Shown: in pieces, positions 37,601 to 46,418 of the stretch
Numbering within the stretch: the stretch's first letter is position 1
How the letters are laid out: each line of letters opens with the position of its first letter
Assembly (NCBI RefSeq): GCF_023716865.1
Contig: NZ_CP092417.1
Coordinates: 6,302,001-6,366,000, forward strand
Direction of reading: 5' to 3'
DNA from: Endozoicomonas sp. SCSIO W0465
Lineage (GTDB): Bacteria; Pseudomonadota; Gammaproteobacteria; Pseudomonadales; Endozoicomonadaceae
DNA: 64,000 nucleotides
Notes under the pieces: model-generated
Told to the model about the DNA's origin: nothing
Database searches by the model: none
Seen by the model: the letters and a program-made list of their open reading frames with translations, nothing else
Program-made: the position numbers and the translations under genes

Positions 37601-38397
37601 TGATAGCTCATGACCACCCCGCCATAGTGGCAGTTAATGCAGTGCTGGATAATTAGTGCCATGGGTTGTGGTCCACCCCCGAGGCAGACTTCAGGCCGGT
37701 AACCGGAGGCCATCACCTTCAGGCAGGTCCACAACACATCATCTTCGCCCTGAACTTCAGAGCGGTATTTGCCCGCCTGGGCATCGCCGTAGTTATCTTC
37801 ATTGACGCCAGAACTGCGGACAATCACCGGCTGTGATGGGGACAGTTCATCCAGCTGACGGCGCAGATCCCTGATGTGTCGGGCCGCTTCAGAATCTTTA
37901 ACCTGTTGGTAAAAGTCATCACTGGCGATAAATGTCGACAAGCCTTTCAGCCACTTGTCTCTTATGGCATGGTCTAAAGGTTGCAATGCATTAAGGTGTT
38001 CCTTAATCCTTGTCAGGCTGGTTTCTGATCCCGGTTTATCGACAATCCCGGAGAGATAAGGAGCTAAACGACCAATACCCAGAGGGTGTTGTTCCAGCGC
38101 ATTCATCACCTGAGCGGCAACACATCTAAACGATGGGATCGGCAGGCCTGCTTCCTCCATGCGCCGTAAAAACATTCCCTTACCACCGAGTTGTTCCCGG
38201 TTCAGGAGGGAATAATCAGCAGCCGGATCTAGCGCAGCTGGAACCAATATATGGCAGAGGCGCTTGCCTAATGGCGCTGTGTCGAGAGTGCCATTAGTAT
38301 CAATTTGTCGGTAATATCTTTTGTCTGAAGTTCTGGCTTCGATCTTCTGATGTGGATTAGTTGTACATACCGAACTGTGAACAGTAGATTGTAGCAT
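34684..38397 (-). CDS. ATP-grasp/phosphohistidine/DUF4116 repeat protein, copy 2 (intact)
   Basis: This intact 1,237-residue protein has a disordered N-terminus (about 1-60). A PEP-synthase-like ATP-grasp domain follows (about 65-400, with NREQLGGKGMFLRRMEEAG, VIVRSSGVNEDNYGDAQAG and FLLQVRPITR). The phosphohistidine swivel domain (about 415-530) has its His in GGTNDHVAITLR. A long helical region of no known family runs from about 540 to 1,035. The last 180 residues hold several DUF4116 repeats such as DDDEVVMAAIAQFSGALAFA. The PEP/pyruvate-binding barrel of true PEP synthases is absent. It may use ATP to phosphorylate the His and then an unknown acceptor. Tandem paralogy and repeats suggest an effector role (inference). 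Confidence 0.85.
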   Translation of the reverse strand: MLQSTVHSSVCTTNPHQKIEARTSDKRYYRQIDTNGTLDTAPLGKRLCHILVPAALDPAADYSLLNREQLGGKGMFLRRMEEAGLPIPSFRCVAAQVMNALEQHPLGIGRLAPYLSGIVDKPGSETSLTRIKEHLNALQPLDHAIRDKWLKGLSTFIASDDFYQQVKDSEAARHIRDLRRQLDELSPSQPVIVRSSGVNEDNYGDAQAGKYRSEVQGEDDVLWTCLKVMASGYRPEVCLGGGPQPMALIIQHCINCHYGGVVMSYQSLQDDTVRVEYTSGQPRGAVAGQSGTIPHRIDIDRKAGADSAQYFPGTISSHFVLQKNIDNNGYSETEIQDADTQSDGSSQQLSDGLVAELREAVTKLEDLLLCPVDVEFAIDRQGCLFLLQVRPITRLSGGMDFALSIPKPEETLASGEGASEGYCTGPLWVAKNRAADTLPEGAIVVARHGEEWMLEPECLERAAGFVFAAGGTNDHVAITLRQAEKPCLLAGDQYPTVAAQDGQQATLACARFNGSPGAFVVAGDLTGELASHRSTSYAFSDEPLTNVVASRDDLSPPEGTLSQVATAFHWLTDQNARLLAFFAPGGGLGCLANPIKLSMSAQRSELLAATQTRTKQLIQGAEALLDGYRAFLQLAGDRHSPQLQPLRDELPQLMTRFETLKQTIGSGLERITLPLRADEKLPVSPGTFRQWVADCHQLQSCLQALNPLRAEQVRSVHDLIFALHQRFVKALGPVTLASGQGTLSTEEAISYVDCTPPGEEAGLLRPSGKTSIEALGRIGTVVSMVDALIVNLRLGHHISLIELLEHAEGGKGRTLRLTFSDRFCSLDGSDRSDKLKRMWFLVQLLKAIGLDKEADGMKLRCNAAAGAIIVECSRMVSRQAMQDAFEKLIAALSGTTNLDWDLNRLPIFEGEQWSFGLLAQRCAQSLDSNVSAEADRFAFRLCLFLIGYYECSCSTPKYYPLLSKDHQQFIDHSQRLAESISSDHLREMLMSDEIGENTRRELLHHLLFFSPGEATPMIEQVYEQLRNQYFVIKPSYSYTPEFYIQPGQSLKEHKEQIKNFLQKHGLKYASQSVRNDKDMVLPAIAAHPKDLEWVSEELRGDKDVVMAAVAQYGYELEHASPELQDDDEVVMAAIAQFSGALAFASERFRSNKKIVEMAIDDDFGNFRHASKELHTDRQYLLQLIEKNSRIFIFIDSGLKDDEDFIRSAIKINPAVLQFVPKEKKRNIPECQVMLTEG

Positions 38398-38690
38398 TAG
38401 GATGCCCCCCCCAATTTAGCTAATCCATGACTTAGGATTTGTCTTTTTATAAATTACACCAGTTATTCTTAACCACGTATTTTGCCCAGGATATAAAAAT
38501 CCAGTCTCTTACATACTAACGGTCTTTCTTTGGCCAGCCTCTGGTTACTGGGGCTATGCATTGATAATACGAATTCAGAATGCAGTATTTTTAATTCAGC
38601 AAACAGTGGATATATTATCTGTTAGTTAACATAGCCTGGCACTCAGATATATTTCGTTTTTAAATCACCTGATACGTATCCATAAACTTT
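38398..38690. other. Spacer upstream of paralogue 2 and remnant end of paralogue 3
   Basis: No gene is visible. The part next to copy 2 is its upstream region. Bases 38620-38690 on the minus strand are the original 3' end of paralogue 3, cut off by IS B, and match the end of paralogue 2 (CTGAGTGCCAGG, TATGTTAACT). Confidence 0.75.
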
Positions 38691-39992
38691 CCTGATTACC
38701 ACTGATCGTACGTCATGACACAGGGAAAGATAATTTAAGAATATACGTGCAGCTTTTCATTCTTTATGTCTATAACCCGGTAAAGAAATAATAGAACCTC
38801 TCCAGTATTACCGGTGGAGCAGGCATCATGACGGCTTGTTCTCCAGATTATCAACTAAATTCGGTTTCATAACCGCTCCGAACAAGCAAAGACCCACATC
38901 ATCATTCGAAATAATGATATTAATACGTCAACTGACTTTCAATTATCGGTTGATGGCTAACCCGGTTTCCACTGGACGTCTGGCAGTTTGAGAAGTCGAT
39001 CCGGCATCGGTGCTGTATTGACTGCAGCCCGACCTAGCCTTGAGATCATTGAAGGCATATCAAAACGCCGGTTAAACCGATAGTTGAACTCTGATAGATA
39101 ACGGCCCAGATGCTTGGGGTCGAGCTTATGGTAAGTACCGGTAATCGCTGTTTTCACGTTTCCCAGCATGGTATTTACCCAGGTGAACAACTCATTCTCC
39201 ATGGATGCATGCCCACCACCGGTAATGATGGCTGTGTGCTGGCATCCGGCATCTTCAATACCCCGGAAACAGGACAAGCCATCGCTGACGGCCCGGACAC
39301 CCTTTTTCAGGGCATGTTCTGCCCACTCCTGAATGGTTTTTCGCCGGAAGTTATCAACGGCATTGAACTTCATGTAGATAGGGTGGTTATCAGCATCTGT
39401 CTGAACTGCGGCCACGAAGGGGGCTTTGTTCTCTGAGCCTCTGCCCCGGCGGCCTCCGTGGCGCTCTCCGCCCCAATAGGCGTCATCAATCTGAACAAAA
39501 CCACTCAACTGCCAGCTGTTATCTCTTTCCATCATGACCTGCATGAGTTTGTGTTTCATGCGCAATGCGGCATTGTAGGAAATGCCAAGTTGTCGATGAA
39601 GCGTCAGGCAAGAAATCCCCGCTTTATTCTGGGTGACGAGATAGATACCCAGAAACCAGGTAGCTAGAGGCAGCTTTGTTGAGTCAAAGATAGTGTTACT
39701 GGTAAGCGAGGTTTGGCAACGGCAGCAATTGCACTGGAATTCAGCTTTCCGGTGAAGCTTGCAGAAACTGCGGGAGCCACACTTCGGGCATTGGAAGCCA
39801 TCTGGCCAGCGCCAAGAGGACAGCGCGTTCTCACACTGCTCTTCACTGCCGTAATTAGCCAGAAATTGCATAATGCCAAGGCCTTTTTGGAACTGAATGG
39901 TGTTTTTACACATCAGTTTTACCTCCAAAACACATGACTATCGACGTTTATTATAGCAGCTGGCTCACGACGTAGGGTCGGTGGTAATCAGG
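38691..39992 (-). mobile_element. IS1595-family insertion sequence B, copy 1
   Basis: This 1,302-bp element has short inverted ends CCTGATTACCA/TGGTAATCAGG and the 8-bp target duplication TAAACTTT (38683-38690 and 39993-40000). It is inserted in the last codons of paralogue 3. A second copy at 56120-57421 is nearly identical (at least one base difference near 38757). Confidence 0.93.
38957..39928 (-). CDS. IS1595-family (ISXO2-like) transposase, IS B copy 1
   Basis: This 323-residue transposase has a zinc ribbon (CPKC, then FQCNCCRCQTSL) and the ISXO2-like DDE domain with VQIDDAYWGGERHGGRRGRG, AVSDGLSCF and the Tn-specific segment LSEFNYRFNRRF. An ATG six codons into the frame (MCKNTIQF) is an alternative start. 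It is a different lineage from IS A, with which it shares only the fold. Confidence 0.92.
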   Translation of the reverse strand: MEVKLMCKNTIQFQKGLGIMQFLANYGSEEQCENALSSWRWPDGFQCPKCGSRSFCKLHRKAEFQCNCCRCQTSLTSNTIFDSTKLPLATWFLGIYLVTQNKAGISCLTLHRQLGISYNAALRMKHKLMQVMMERDNSWQLSGFVQIDDAYWGGERHGGRRGRGSENKAPFVAAVQTDADNHPIYMKFNAVDNFRRKTIQEWAEHALKKGVRAVSDGLSCFRGIEDAGCQHTAIITGGGHASMENELFTWVNTMLGNVKTAITGTYHKLDPKHLGRYLSEFNYRFNRRFDMPSMISRLGRAAVNTAPMPDRLLKLPDVQWKPG

Positions 39993-42900
39993 TAAACTTT
40001 TGGGTTTATTTGGATTGCTGACCTGATAAACTCCTCATCATATTCAAGCCCGGAATTAATCAAAGTGAATATCTGAGCATTTTTTTCAATCAGTTCCAGC
40101 AAATACTGACGATCATTCTGTAACTTTTTACTGGCATACTTAAAGATACCTATTTTATCATCCATTGCCATTTGAACAATTTTCTTATTGCTTCGGACTC
40201 TTTCACTGGCATAAACCAGAGCTCGTGAATCCTCTACAATAGCAGCCATTACCACCTCATCATCATCCTGAAGTTCCGGGCTGGCATATTCAAGCCCTTC
40301 ACCATATCGAGTGACTGCAGCCATGACGACCTCTTTATCACGCTTCAGTTCTTCACTAACAAAGACCAGCTCACGCGGACGCGCTGCAATGGCTGGTAAT
40401 ACCATGTCTTTATCATTTCGAACCGATTGGCTGGCATATCTCAACCCATGCTTTTGCAGAAAATCCGTGATCTTTTCTTTATTTTCCGGGAGCAGCTGAT
40501 CCGGTGGAATAGCAAACTCAAGTCGGTAACGGTAGGATGGTTTGAGAACAAAGTATTTATTTTTCAAGTGTCCGTAGATATGCTCAATGACGGGAGTGGC
40601 TATTTCCGGCCTTAAAAATAAAAGATAATGTAAGCATTCATTGCGGGTGCTCTCATCGATCTCATCACTCATTAATATTTCCCGAAGATAGCCTTCCGAT
40701 TTCCTCCAGCAAGCCGCTAACCATCGACTACGATCAATAAACTGTTGGTGATGTTTGCTTAATGACGAGTAAAAAAAGGGCATTCTGGAGAAACTATAGC
40801 CAAGTAAAAAAAGGCAAAGTCGAAAGGCGAATCGGTTGGCTCCTGCCGAAAAGTCGCTATCAAGGCGTTGCGCAAGCAAGTCAAAGCTCCACTGATCTCC
40901 TTCAAATATGGGTAACTCATCCAGAGTCAAATCCAGATTAGTGAACCCACGTAATACAGTTATCAGCCCTGCAAAGGCATCCTGCATGGCCTGCCTTGAT
41001 GTCATTTGGGGACATTCGACAATAATTTCTCCTGCTACGGCGTTGAAACCCAGCTTCATGCCATCAGCATTTTTATCCAGTTCGATTGCCTTCAGTAACT
41101 GCACCAGTAACCACATACGCTTTAACTTTCCGGATTTATGATTACCATCAGATTCATTGAAGCTGTCAGAAAACTTCAGCCGCAAGGTTCGTTCTTTCCC
41201 TCCCTCGGCATGTTCAAGCAGCTCGATAATGCTCGTATGATGTCCTAACGCCAGGTTAACAATCAAAGCATCAACCATATTGACGACAGTACCAATACAC
41301 ACTAATTTTTCGATGTGCGTCTTGCAGGACGGTTTCATTAGCCCCGCGTCTTCACCCGGAGGCAGGCAATCAACATAGGTGATGTCCCCTTTCTTGAATA
41401 GCGTTCCCTGGCCAGAAGCCAGAGTAACCGGTCCGAGCGCCTTTATGAAGCGCTGATGCAGGGCAAAAATCAGGTCATGGACACTACGGACCTGCTTTGC
41501 CCTCCGGGGATTGAGTGCCTGAAGACAGGATTGTAACTGATGACAGTCTGCCACCCACTGGCGAAACGTTTCCGGGGATACCGGCCGTTCTTCATCGGCC
41601 CGCAGGGGCAGGGTGATACGCTCTAACCCTGATCCTATGGTCTGTTTCAGCGTCTCAAACCGGGTCATCAGTTGCGGTAATTCATCCCGTAATGACTTGA
41701 GCAGGGGTGAATGGCTGTCACCAGCGAGCAGCAGGAATGCGCGGTAACCATCCAACAGCGCTTCAGCACCTTGAATCAGTTGTTTTGTGCGGGTCTGAGT
41801 TGCAGCCAGCATCTCTGACCGTTGTGCCGACATGCTCAGTTTTATTGGGTTTGCCAGACAATCCAGCCCGCCGCCGGGAGCGAAAAATGCCAGCAAGCGA
41901 GCATTTTGGTCGGTAAGCCAGTGGAAAGCGGTAGCCACCTGACTTAATGTGCCTTCAGGGGGTAACAAATCATCACGTGAGGCCGCAGCTTCCACTAACG
42001 GCACATCAGAAAAGGCAGAGGATGCGCTTCTGTGACTTGCCAATTTTCCGGTCAGGTCTCCGGCAACCACAAAAGCACCGGGCGAACCGTTAAACCGTGC
42101 ACAGGCCAGCGTCGCCTGTAGACTATCCTGGGCGGCCACGGCCGGGTACTGGTCACCGGCCAGCAGACAGGGTTTTTCTGCCTGTCTAAGGGTGATCGCC
42201 ACATGGTCATTGGTTCCACCGGCGGCAAATACAAAACCCGCTGCCCGCTCCAGGCGCTCAGGCTCAAGCATCCACTCTTCACCGTGTTGGGCCACGACAA
42301 TGGCTCCCTCCGGCAGGGTGTCTGCTGCCCGGTTTTTGGCCACCCAGAGTGGTCCGGCGCAGTAGCCTTCGCTGGCGCCCTCGCCACTGGCCAGGGTCTC
42401 CTCGGGTTTGGGTATGGAGAGGGCAAAATCCATGCCGCCGGAGAGTCGGGTGATAGGGCGTACCTGTAGCAGGAACAGGCAACCCTGACGATCGATGGCA
42501 AACTCCACATCCACCGGGCAGAGTAATAGATCTTCCAGCTTTGTCACCGCTTCCCTGAGTTCTGCAACCAGCCCATCACTGAGCTGCTGGCTACTTCCGT
42601 CTGATTGGGTATCAGCATCCTGAATCTCTGTTTCCGAATAGCCGTTATTATCAGTGTTCTTTTGTAGAACGAAGTGACTTGAGATCGTCCCGGGAAAGTA
42701 CTGCGCGTTGTCAGCCCCTGCCTTACGATCAATGCCGATACGATGGGGAATGGTACCGGACTGTCCGGCCACTGCACCTCTGGGCTGACCGGATGTGTAC
42801 TCAACCCGGACAGTATCATCCTGCAGTGATTGATAGCTCATGACCACCCCGCCATAGTGGCAGTCAATGCAGTGCTGGATGATCAGTGCCATGGGTTGTG

Positions 42901-43654
42901 GTCCGCCCTCCGGACAGACTTCGGGCCGGTAACCGGAGGCCATCACCTTCAGGCAGGTCCGCAACACATCATCTTCGCCCTGAACTTCAGAGCGATATTT
43001 GCCCGCCTGGGCATCGCCGTAGTTATCTTCATTGATGCCAGAACTGCGCACAATCACCGGCTGTGATGGGGACAGTTCGTCCAGCTGACGGCGCTGATCC
43101 CTGATGTGTCGGGCGGCTTCAGAATCTTTGACCTGCTGGTAAAAGTCATCGCTGGCGATAAATGTCGACAGGCCCGTCAGCCAGCTATCCCTTTTGGCCT
43201 GGTCTGAGGGCGGCAAGGTATTGAGGTGGTCCCTGATGTTTGCCAGACTGGTTTGTCCCGCTTCATCGGCCATCCCCGGAGCAATCCCGGAGAGATAGGG
43301 AGCTAAACGACCCATATCCAGAGGGTGCTGTTCCAGCGCATTCATCACCTGAGCGGTAACACATTTGAACGGCGGGATCGGCAGGCCTGCCTCCTGCATG
43401 CGCCGTAAAAACATCCCCTTGCCACCGAGTTGTTCCCGGTTCAGGAGAGAGTAATCAGCAGCCGGGTCTAGCGGAGCTGAAACCAATATACGACAAAAGC
43501 GCTTATTTAATGGCGCTGTGTCGAGAGAGCCTTTGGCACCAATTTGACTGCCATGCCTTTTGCCTGAATTTTTGCTGGCTTCGGTATTATGATCTGGATT
43601 GGCTGTACAGTCCGCACTATAAGGTGCATCACTACGAACGGGAGGTTGCAACAT
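39965..43654 (-). CDS. ATP-grasp/phosphohistidine/DUF4116 repeat protein, copy 3 with IS-derived C-terminus
   Basis: This 1,229-residue paralogue has the same layout as copy 2: ATP-grasp (LNREQLGGKG at 71-80; IVRSSGINEDNYGD at 201-214; FLLQVRPIT at 394-402), phosphohistidine H484 in GGTNDHVAITLR, a long unassigned helical region, then DUF4116 repeats over roughly the last 180 residues (RDKEVVMAAVTRYGEGLEYA, DDDEVVMAAI). The last residues, LITTDPTS, are encoded by the end of IS B; without the IS the frame would have ended YGYVSGDLKTKYI. The start ATG follows AAGGGATATCCTT. Copies 1 and 3 are especially similar at their N-termini. Confidence 0.85.
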   Translation of the reverse strand: MLQPPVRSDAPYSADCTANPDHNTEASKNSGKRHGSQIGAKGSLDTAPLNKRFCRILVSAPLDPAADYSLLNREQLGGKGMFLRRMQEAGLPIPPFKCVTAQVMNALEQHPLDMGRLAPYLSGIAPGMADEAGQTSLANIRDHLNTLPPSDQAKRDSWLTGLSTFIASDDFYQQVKDSEAARHIRDQRRQLDELSPSQPVIVRSSGINEDNYGDAQAGKYRSEVQGEDDVLRTCLKVMASGYRPEVCPEGGPQPMALIIQHCIDCHYGGVVMSYQSLQDDTVRVEYTSGQPRGAVAGQSGTIPHRIGIDRKAGADNAQYFPGTISSHFVLQKNTDNNGYSETEIQDADTQSDGSSQQLSDGLVAELREAVTKLEDLLLCPVDVEFAIDRQGCLFLLQVRPITRLSGGMDFALSIPKPEETLASGEGASEGYCAGPLWVAKNRAADTLPEGAIVVAQHGEEWMLEPERLERAAGFVFAAGGTNDHVAITLRQAEKPCLLAGDQYPAVAAQDSLQATLACARFNGSPGAFVVAGDLTGKLASHRSASSAFSDVPLVEAAASRDDLLPPEGTLSQVATAFHWLTDQNARLLAFFAPGGGLDCLANPIKLSMSAQRSEMLAATQTRTKQLIQGAEALLDGYRAFLLLAGDSHSPLLKSLRDELPQLMTRFETLKQTIGSGLERITLPLRADEERPVSPETFRQWVADCHQLQSCLQALNPRRAKQVRSVHDLIFALHQRFIKALGPVTLASGQGTLFKKGDITYVDCLPPGEDAGLMKPSCKTHIEKLVCIGTVVNMVDALIVNLALGHHTSIIELLEHAEGGKERTLRLKFSDSFNESDGNHKSGKLKRMWLLVQLLKAIELDKNADGMKLGFNAVAGEIIVECPQMTSRQAMQDAFAGLITVLRGFTNLDLTLDELPIFEGDQWSFDLLAQRLDSDFSAGANRFAFRLCLFLLGYSFSRMPFFYSSLSKHHQQFIDRSRWLAACWRKSEGYLREILMSDEIDESTRNECLHYLLFLRPEIATPVIEHIYGHLKNKYFVLKPSYRYRLEFAIPPDQLLPENKEKITDFLQKHGLRYASQSVRNDKDMVLPAIAARPRELVFVSEELKRDKEVVMAAVTRYGEGLEYASPELQDDDEVVMAAIVEDSRALVYASERVRSNKKIVQMAMDDKIGIFKYASKKLQNDRQYLLELIEKNAQIFTLINSGLEYDEEFIRSAIQINPKVYLITTDPTS

Positions 43655-44092
43655 AAGGATATCCCTTCAGTTTAAATGTTCATCCATGACTTAGGAGTTG
43701 TCTGGAAATAACTTCTTTTCATTGCCTGACTCCGTTCGGACTGAGCTTGTCGAAGTTCGGTGGCACAACCCTTCGGCAAGCTCAGGGTGAACGGAAATCG
43801 GGAACTTATTAAAATACAATTGCTTATATGGAAGTACCTGAAATTTCTGACTAATGGTACTACCAGTAAGTTATTTTCTTATAGCCTTTTGACATGAATG
43901 TTTTTATAAAGTTCAACAGTTATTCTGGAGCTCTTAATTTGCTCAGGATATAGGCTATAGAAATTCAACCGTTAAATGCTAATAAGAATAAAAAATTGAG
44001 GGACAGTGGCAATACCTTCGGTAGCAACCGTTAATTTATGAGAACAACGGCACAGATGATTTGACAGAACCGGTGTTATTAGAGAGTGGTTT
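43655..44092. other. Intergenic region with REP-like repeat
   Basis: Bases next to copy 3 match the spacer of the other paralogues, then are interrupted by the REP-like inverted repeat at 43731-43795. The rest is AT-rich with no gene. Confidence 0.5.
43731..43795. repeat. REP-like inverted repeat 1
   Basis: TCCGTTCGGACTGAGCTTG and CTTCGGCAAGCTCAGGGTGA are arms of an imperfect inverted repeat about 65 bp long. The CTGAG..TGTCGAAG core is typical of dispersed extragenic palindromes. A related element is at 57435-57524. Confidence 0.8.
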
Positions 44093-44923
44093 TCAGGCAT
44101 GCAGGCTGTCAATAAATGTGTACCAATAGAACTCCTTTTTTTCACTTAAAGCTAACACTTTGTTGTAAATATTAGCCTGATGTAGTTTTTTTATATCTAT
44201 TTTCTCATCCTCAATCATATTGGCCAACCTGGACAACTTAATGTCTTTATCCTCAATACTACTTAGTTGATTTATATGTGATGCAATGCCTATGAAAGAC
44301 AAAGCAAATAATGTACCTTTTCTACACTCCTTTAAAGTCATTCGGTTATTAATATCTATCGTTAATGAACAAATGAGTGCTCTGGAAAAACGATTTATTG
44401 AATCATCCATGGCAAGCTTGCAAAGATGTCGAAATAAATTAACAAATTCAAATGAGTGTTTATTGTTCATTTCAGGAACCATATTAAAAACAAGTTTTGA
44501 AGGGCCAGGAGAATAGGCTATAGATGGTACAACGGCATTTTGAAAAAAATTCGTTTCAATTTCATCATCTAAATCGAAGGGATATTGTTGTGCTTTTTGC
44601 TGCAAATCTTCAAGCCTTAAGAGAATTCTTGATCGTACTTCCTTCTTGATAACTCTTTCTACTAACAGGTCGTCTGATCTAATGGATAGATAATTATCGA
44701 CATTGATTGAGCTAAAGGCAAAAAATTCCTTAAAGTTAAGGTATTTAATAACTTCAACCTTTAATTCGTAAAGTAATGGCAAATAATTATTGTCTGCAGG
44801 CTGTGAACTTACCTTTCGCAAGGGGCTGAACACATTGGCTTTTGGATTTTTTTTAAATTCACTTGAATATAAATAATCAGAAAAACTGGCAAAACGATCG
44901 ACAATAGCATTTGAGGAATTCAT
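44093..44923 (-). CDS. F-box-like hypothetical protein
   Basis: This 276-residue protein comes from an AT-rich gene. Residues about 47-95 follow an F-box-like pattern: LPLLYELKVEVIKYLNFKEFFAFSSIN, with a Leu-Pro start, an amphipathic helix, then the KEFFAFSSIN turn. The remainder is helical with no known family (LFRHLCKLAMDD, KECRKGTLFALSFIG). F-box proteins recruit substrates to SCF ubiquitin ligases in eukaryotes, and bacterial effectors can carry them. This is a pattern-based call without a profile search, so it is tentative. It lies between the DUF4116 paralogues and alr, read in the same direction, with weak codon match to neighbours. Confidence 0.55.
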   Translation of the reverse strand: MNSSNAIVDRFASFSDYLYSSEFKKNPKANVFSPLRKVSSQPADNNYLPLLYELKVEVIKYLNFKEFFAFSSINVDNYLSIRSDDLLVERVIKKEVRSRILLRLEDLQQKAQQYPFDLDDEIETNFFQNAVVPSIAYSPGPSKLVFNMVPEMNNKHSFEFVNLFRHLCKLAMDDSINRFSRALICSLTIDINNRMTLKECRKGTLFALSFIGIASHINQLSSIEDKDIKLSRLANMIEDEKIDIKKLHQANIYNKVLALSEKKEFYWYTFIDSLHA

Positions 44924-45011
44924 GATTGTGCCCTCCTATTTTCCCCTTGTTTCGAGCACAATTTTAGTTAACAGTTCCGCTTCAGAAATTGGATCCATTA
45001 AAAATCCTGAG

Positions 45012-46142
45012 TCAGAACTCGACTTCATCAAAAACCTGGTGCTCAGGAATGAGAAGGCCGTGATACTGAACAGGAACACGGTTCAAATTACAAAGCAGCT
45101 GGTAGGGAATAGTGCCGGCACTTTGAGCCACCTCATTAATGGGCAAGTCATCGCCCCATAAGATGGCACGATTTCCTATATCCACATCGGGCAAATCGGT
45201 TAAGTCCACCGTCAACATATCCATGGATACTCTGCCCACCAGCGGTACGCGATAGCCATTAATAACAACCGGTGTTCCATTGGGTGCGTGGCGCGGGTAA
45301 CCATCCGCATAGCCAATAGCCACCACACCGATTCGAGTGGGTCTCCGGGCAATCCAGCGACTGCCATAACCAACAGAGCTCCCTGCAGGAATAGCTTTGA
45401 TGCTGATAATGGCTGAGCTCAGTTCCATAACCGGTTTCAAGTTCTGCTCAATACCATCAGCGTCCGGAAAGGGTGAGATCCCATAAAGCAGCAAGCCGGG
45501 ACGATTCCAGTCTCCCCGCGCTTCTTTCAGGGCAACCAGACCGGCAGAGTTACAGAAACTGCGCTCACCAGGCAGGCCACGGGTATAGCTATTGAAGGTC
45601 GTCAGCTGCTGCTGTGCATGATCACTGTCTGACTCGTCTGCACAGGCGAAATGACTCATCAAGACAATGTCTTTCACAAAAGACAGATCATTGATTTGTG
45701 CCCAGGCCTTGCGGTACTCATCGGGGGTGAAGCCAACCCGCCCCATACCGGAGTCCATCTTCAGCCACAGCCTTACCGGGTGATTGAGAGGGTGAGCGAC
45801 CAGTGCATCAATCTGATACTGATGATGAATCACCGTATCCAGACGATACTGGTCAATCATCTCCAGCTCTGAAGGTTCAAAGAATCCTTCCAGCAGCAGT
45901 ATGGTCTGTTTGATGCCGGCAGCACGAAGTTCCAGGGCTTCCTCAATACAGGCAACCGCAAACCCGTTGGCAATATCAGCCAGTGCTGTCGCACAGGCGG
46001 TTGCACCATGGCTATAGGCGTCCGCCTTTACCACTGCCATCACCTGACCATTAGCCGTGCCCTTTGCAGACAGTTGTTGTGCAATACGATAGTTATGACG
46101 CAATGCGTCAAGGTTTATCGTCGCAGTTGCTGGTCGACCCAT
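45012..46142 (-). CDS. alr: Alanine racemase
   Basis: This PLP-dependent enzyme interconverts L- and D-alanine for peptidoglycan. The start is set at the ATG at 46142, which gives the family opening MGRPATATINLDALRHNYRI; the frame extends 14 codons further. The PLP lysine lies in VMAVVKADAYSHGA. The second catalytic residue, Tyr, is in the GYGSRW region, and the C-terminal domain carries VPLVGRVSMDMLTVDL. Length (376 residues) is normal. It is a core gene inside an otherwise accessory stretch. The upstream stem-loop at 46371-46397 belongs to the gene behind it. Confidence 0.94.
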   Translation of the reverse strand: MGRPATATINLDALRHNYRIAQQLSAKGTANGQVMAVVKADAYSHGATACATALADIANGFAVACIEEALELRAAGIKQTILLLEGFFEPSELEMIDQYRLDTVIHHQYQIDALVAHPLNHPVRLWLKMDSGMGRVGFTPDEYRKAWAQINDLSFVKDIVLMSHFACADESDSDHAQQQLTTFNSYTRGLPGERSFCNSAGLVALKEARGDWNRPGLLLYGISPFPDADGIEQNLKPVMELSSAIISIKAIPAGSSVGYGSRWIARRPTRIGVVAIGYADGYPRHAPNGTPVVINGYRVPLVGRVSMDMLTVDLTDLPDVDIGNRAILWGDDLPINEVAQSAGTIPYQLLCNLNRVPVQYHGLLIPEHQVFDEVEF

Positions 46143-46370
46143 GCCTGTTGAAATTCCCCCGAACATGCCAGTTAAAGGCAGCATCCTATCAATTAATAAT
46201 TAACAGCTCTTTATGTGTTTATCGAAATCATTATATTGAATAAATAATACCCTTTGGTCGTATTTATCCATAGCTTTGATTGCTTTTTATTCTTAATCAG
46301 ACCGAACTTGCCCACCAGATGAGGTCAGCTTCTCAGTGAAAATGCAGGTTTCCGAAACAATCAATATTCG

Positions 46371-46397
46371 GGAGCAACCTTCCCCTGCAGTTGCTCC
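46371..46397. terminator. Stem-loop downstream of ycjF
   Basis: GGAGCAAC pairs with GTTGCTCC (8 bp) 22 bases beyond the ycjF stop on the minus strand. The T-run is short, so termination is likely but not certain. Confidence 0.6.
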
Positions 46398-46418
46398 TTT
46401 AATGATACCGGGAGAAGA

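Noticed and set aside
34684..43654. Ordinary PEP synthase genes
   Set aside because: The PEP/pyruvate-binding barrel is missing, and DUF4116 repeats end the proteins.
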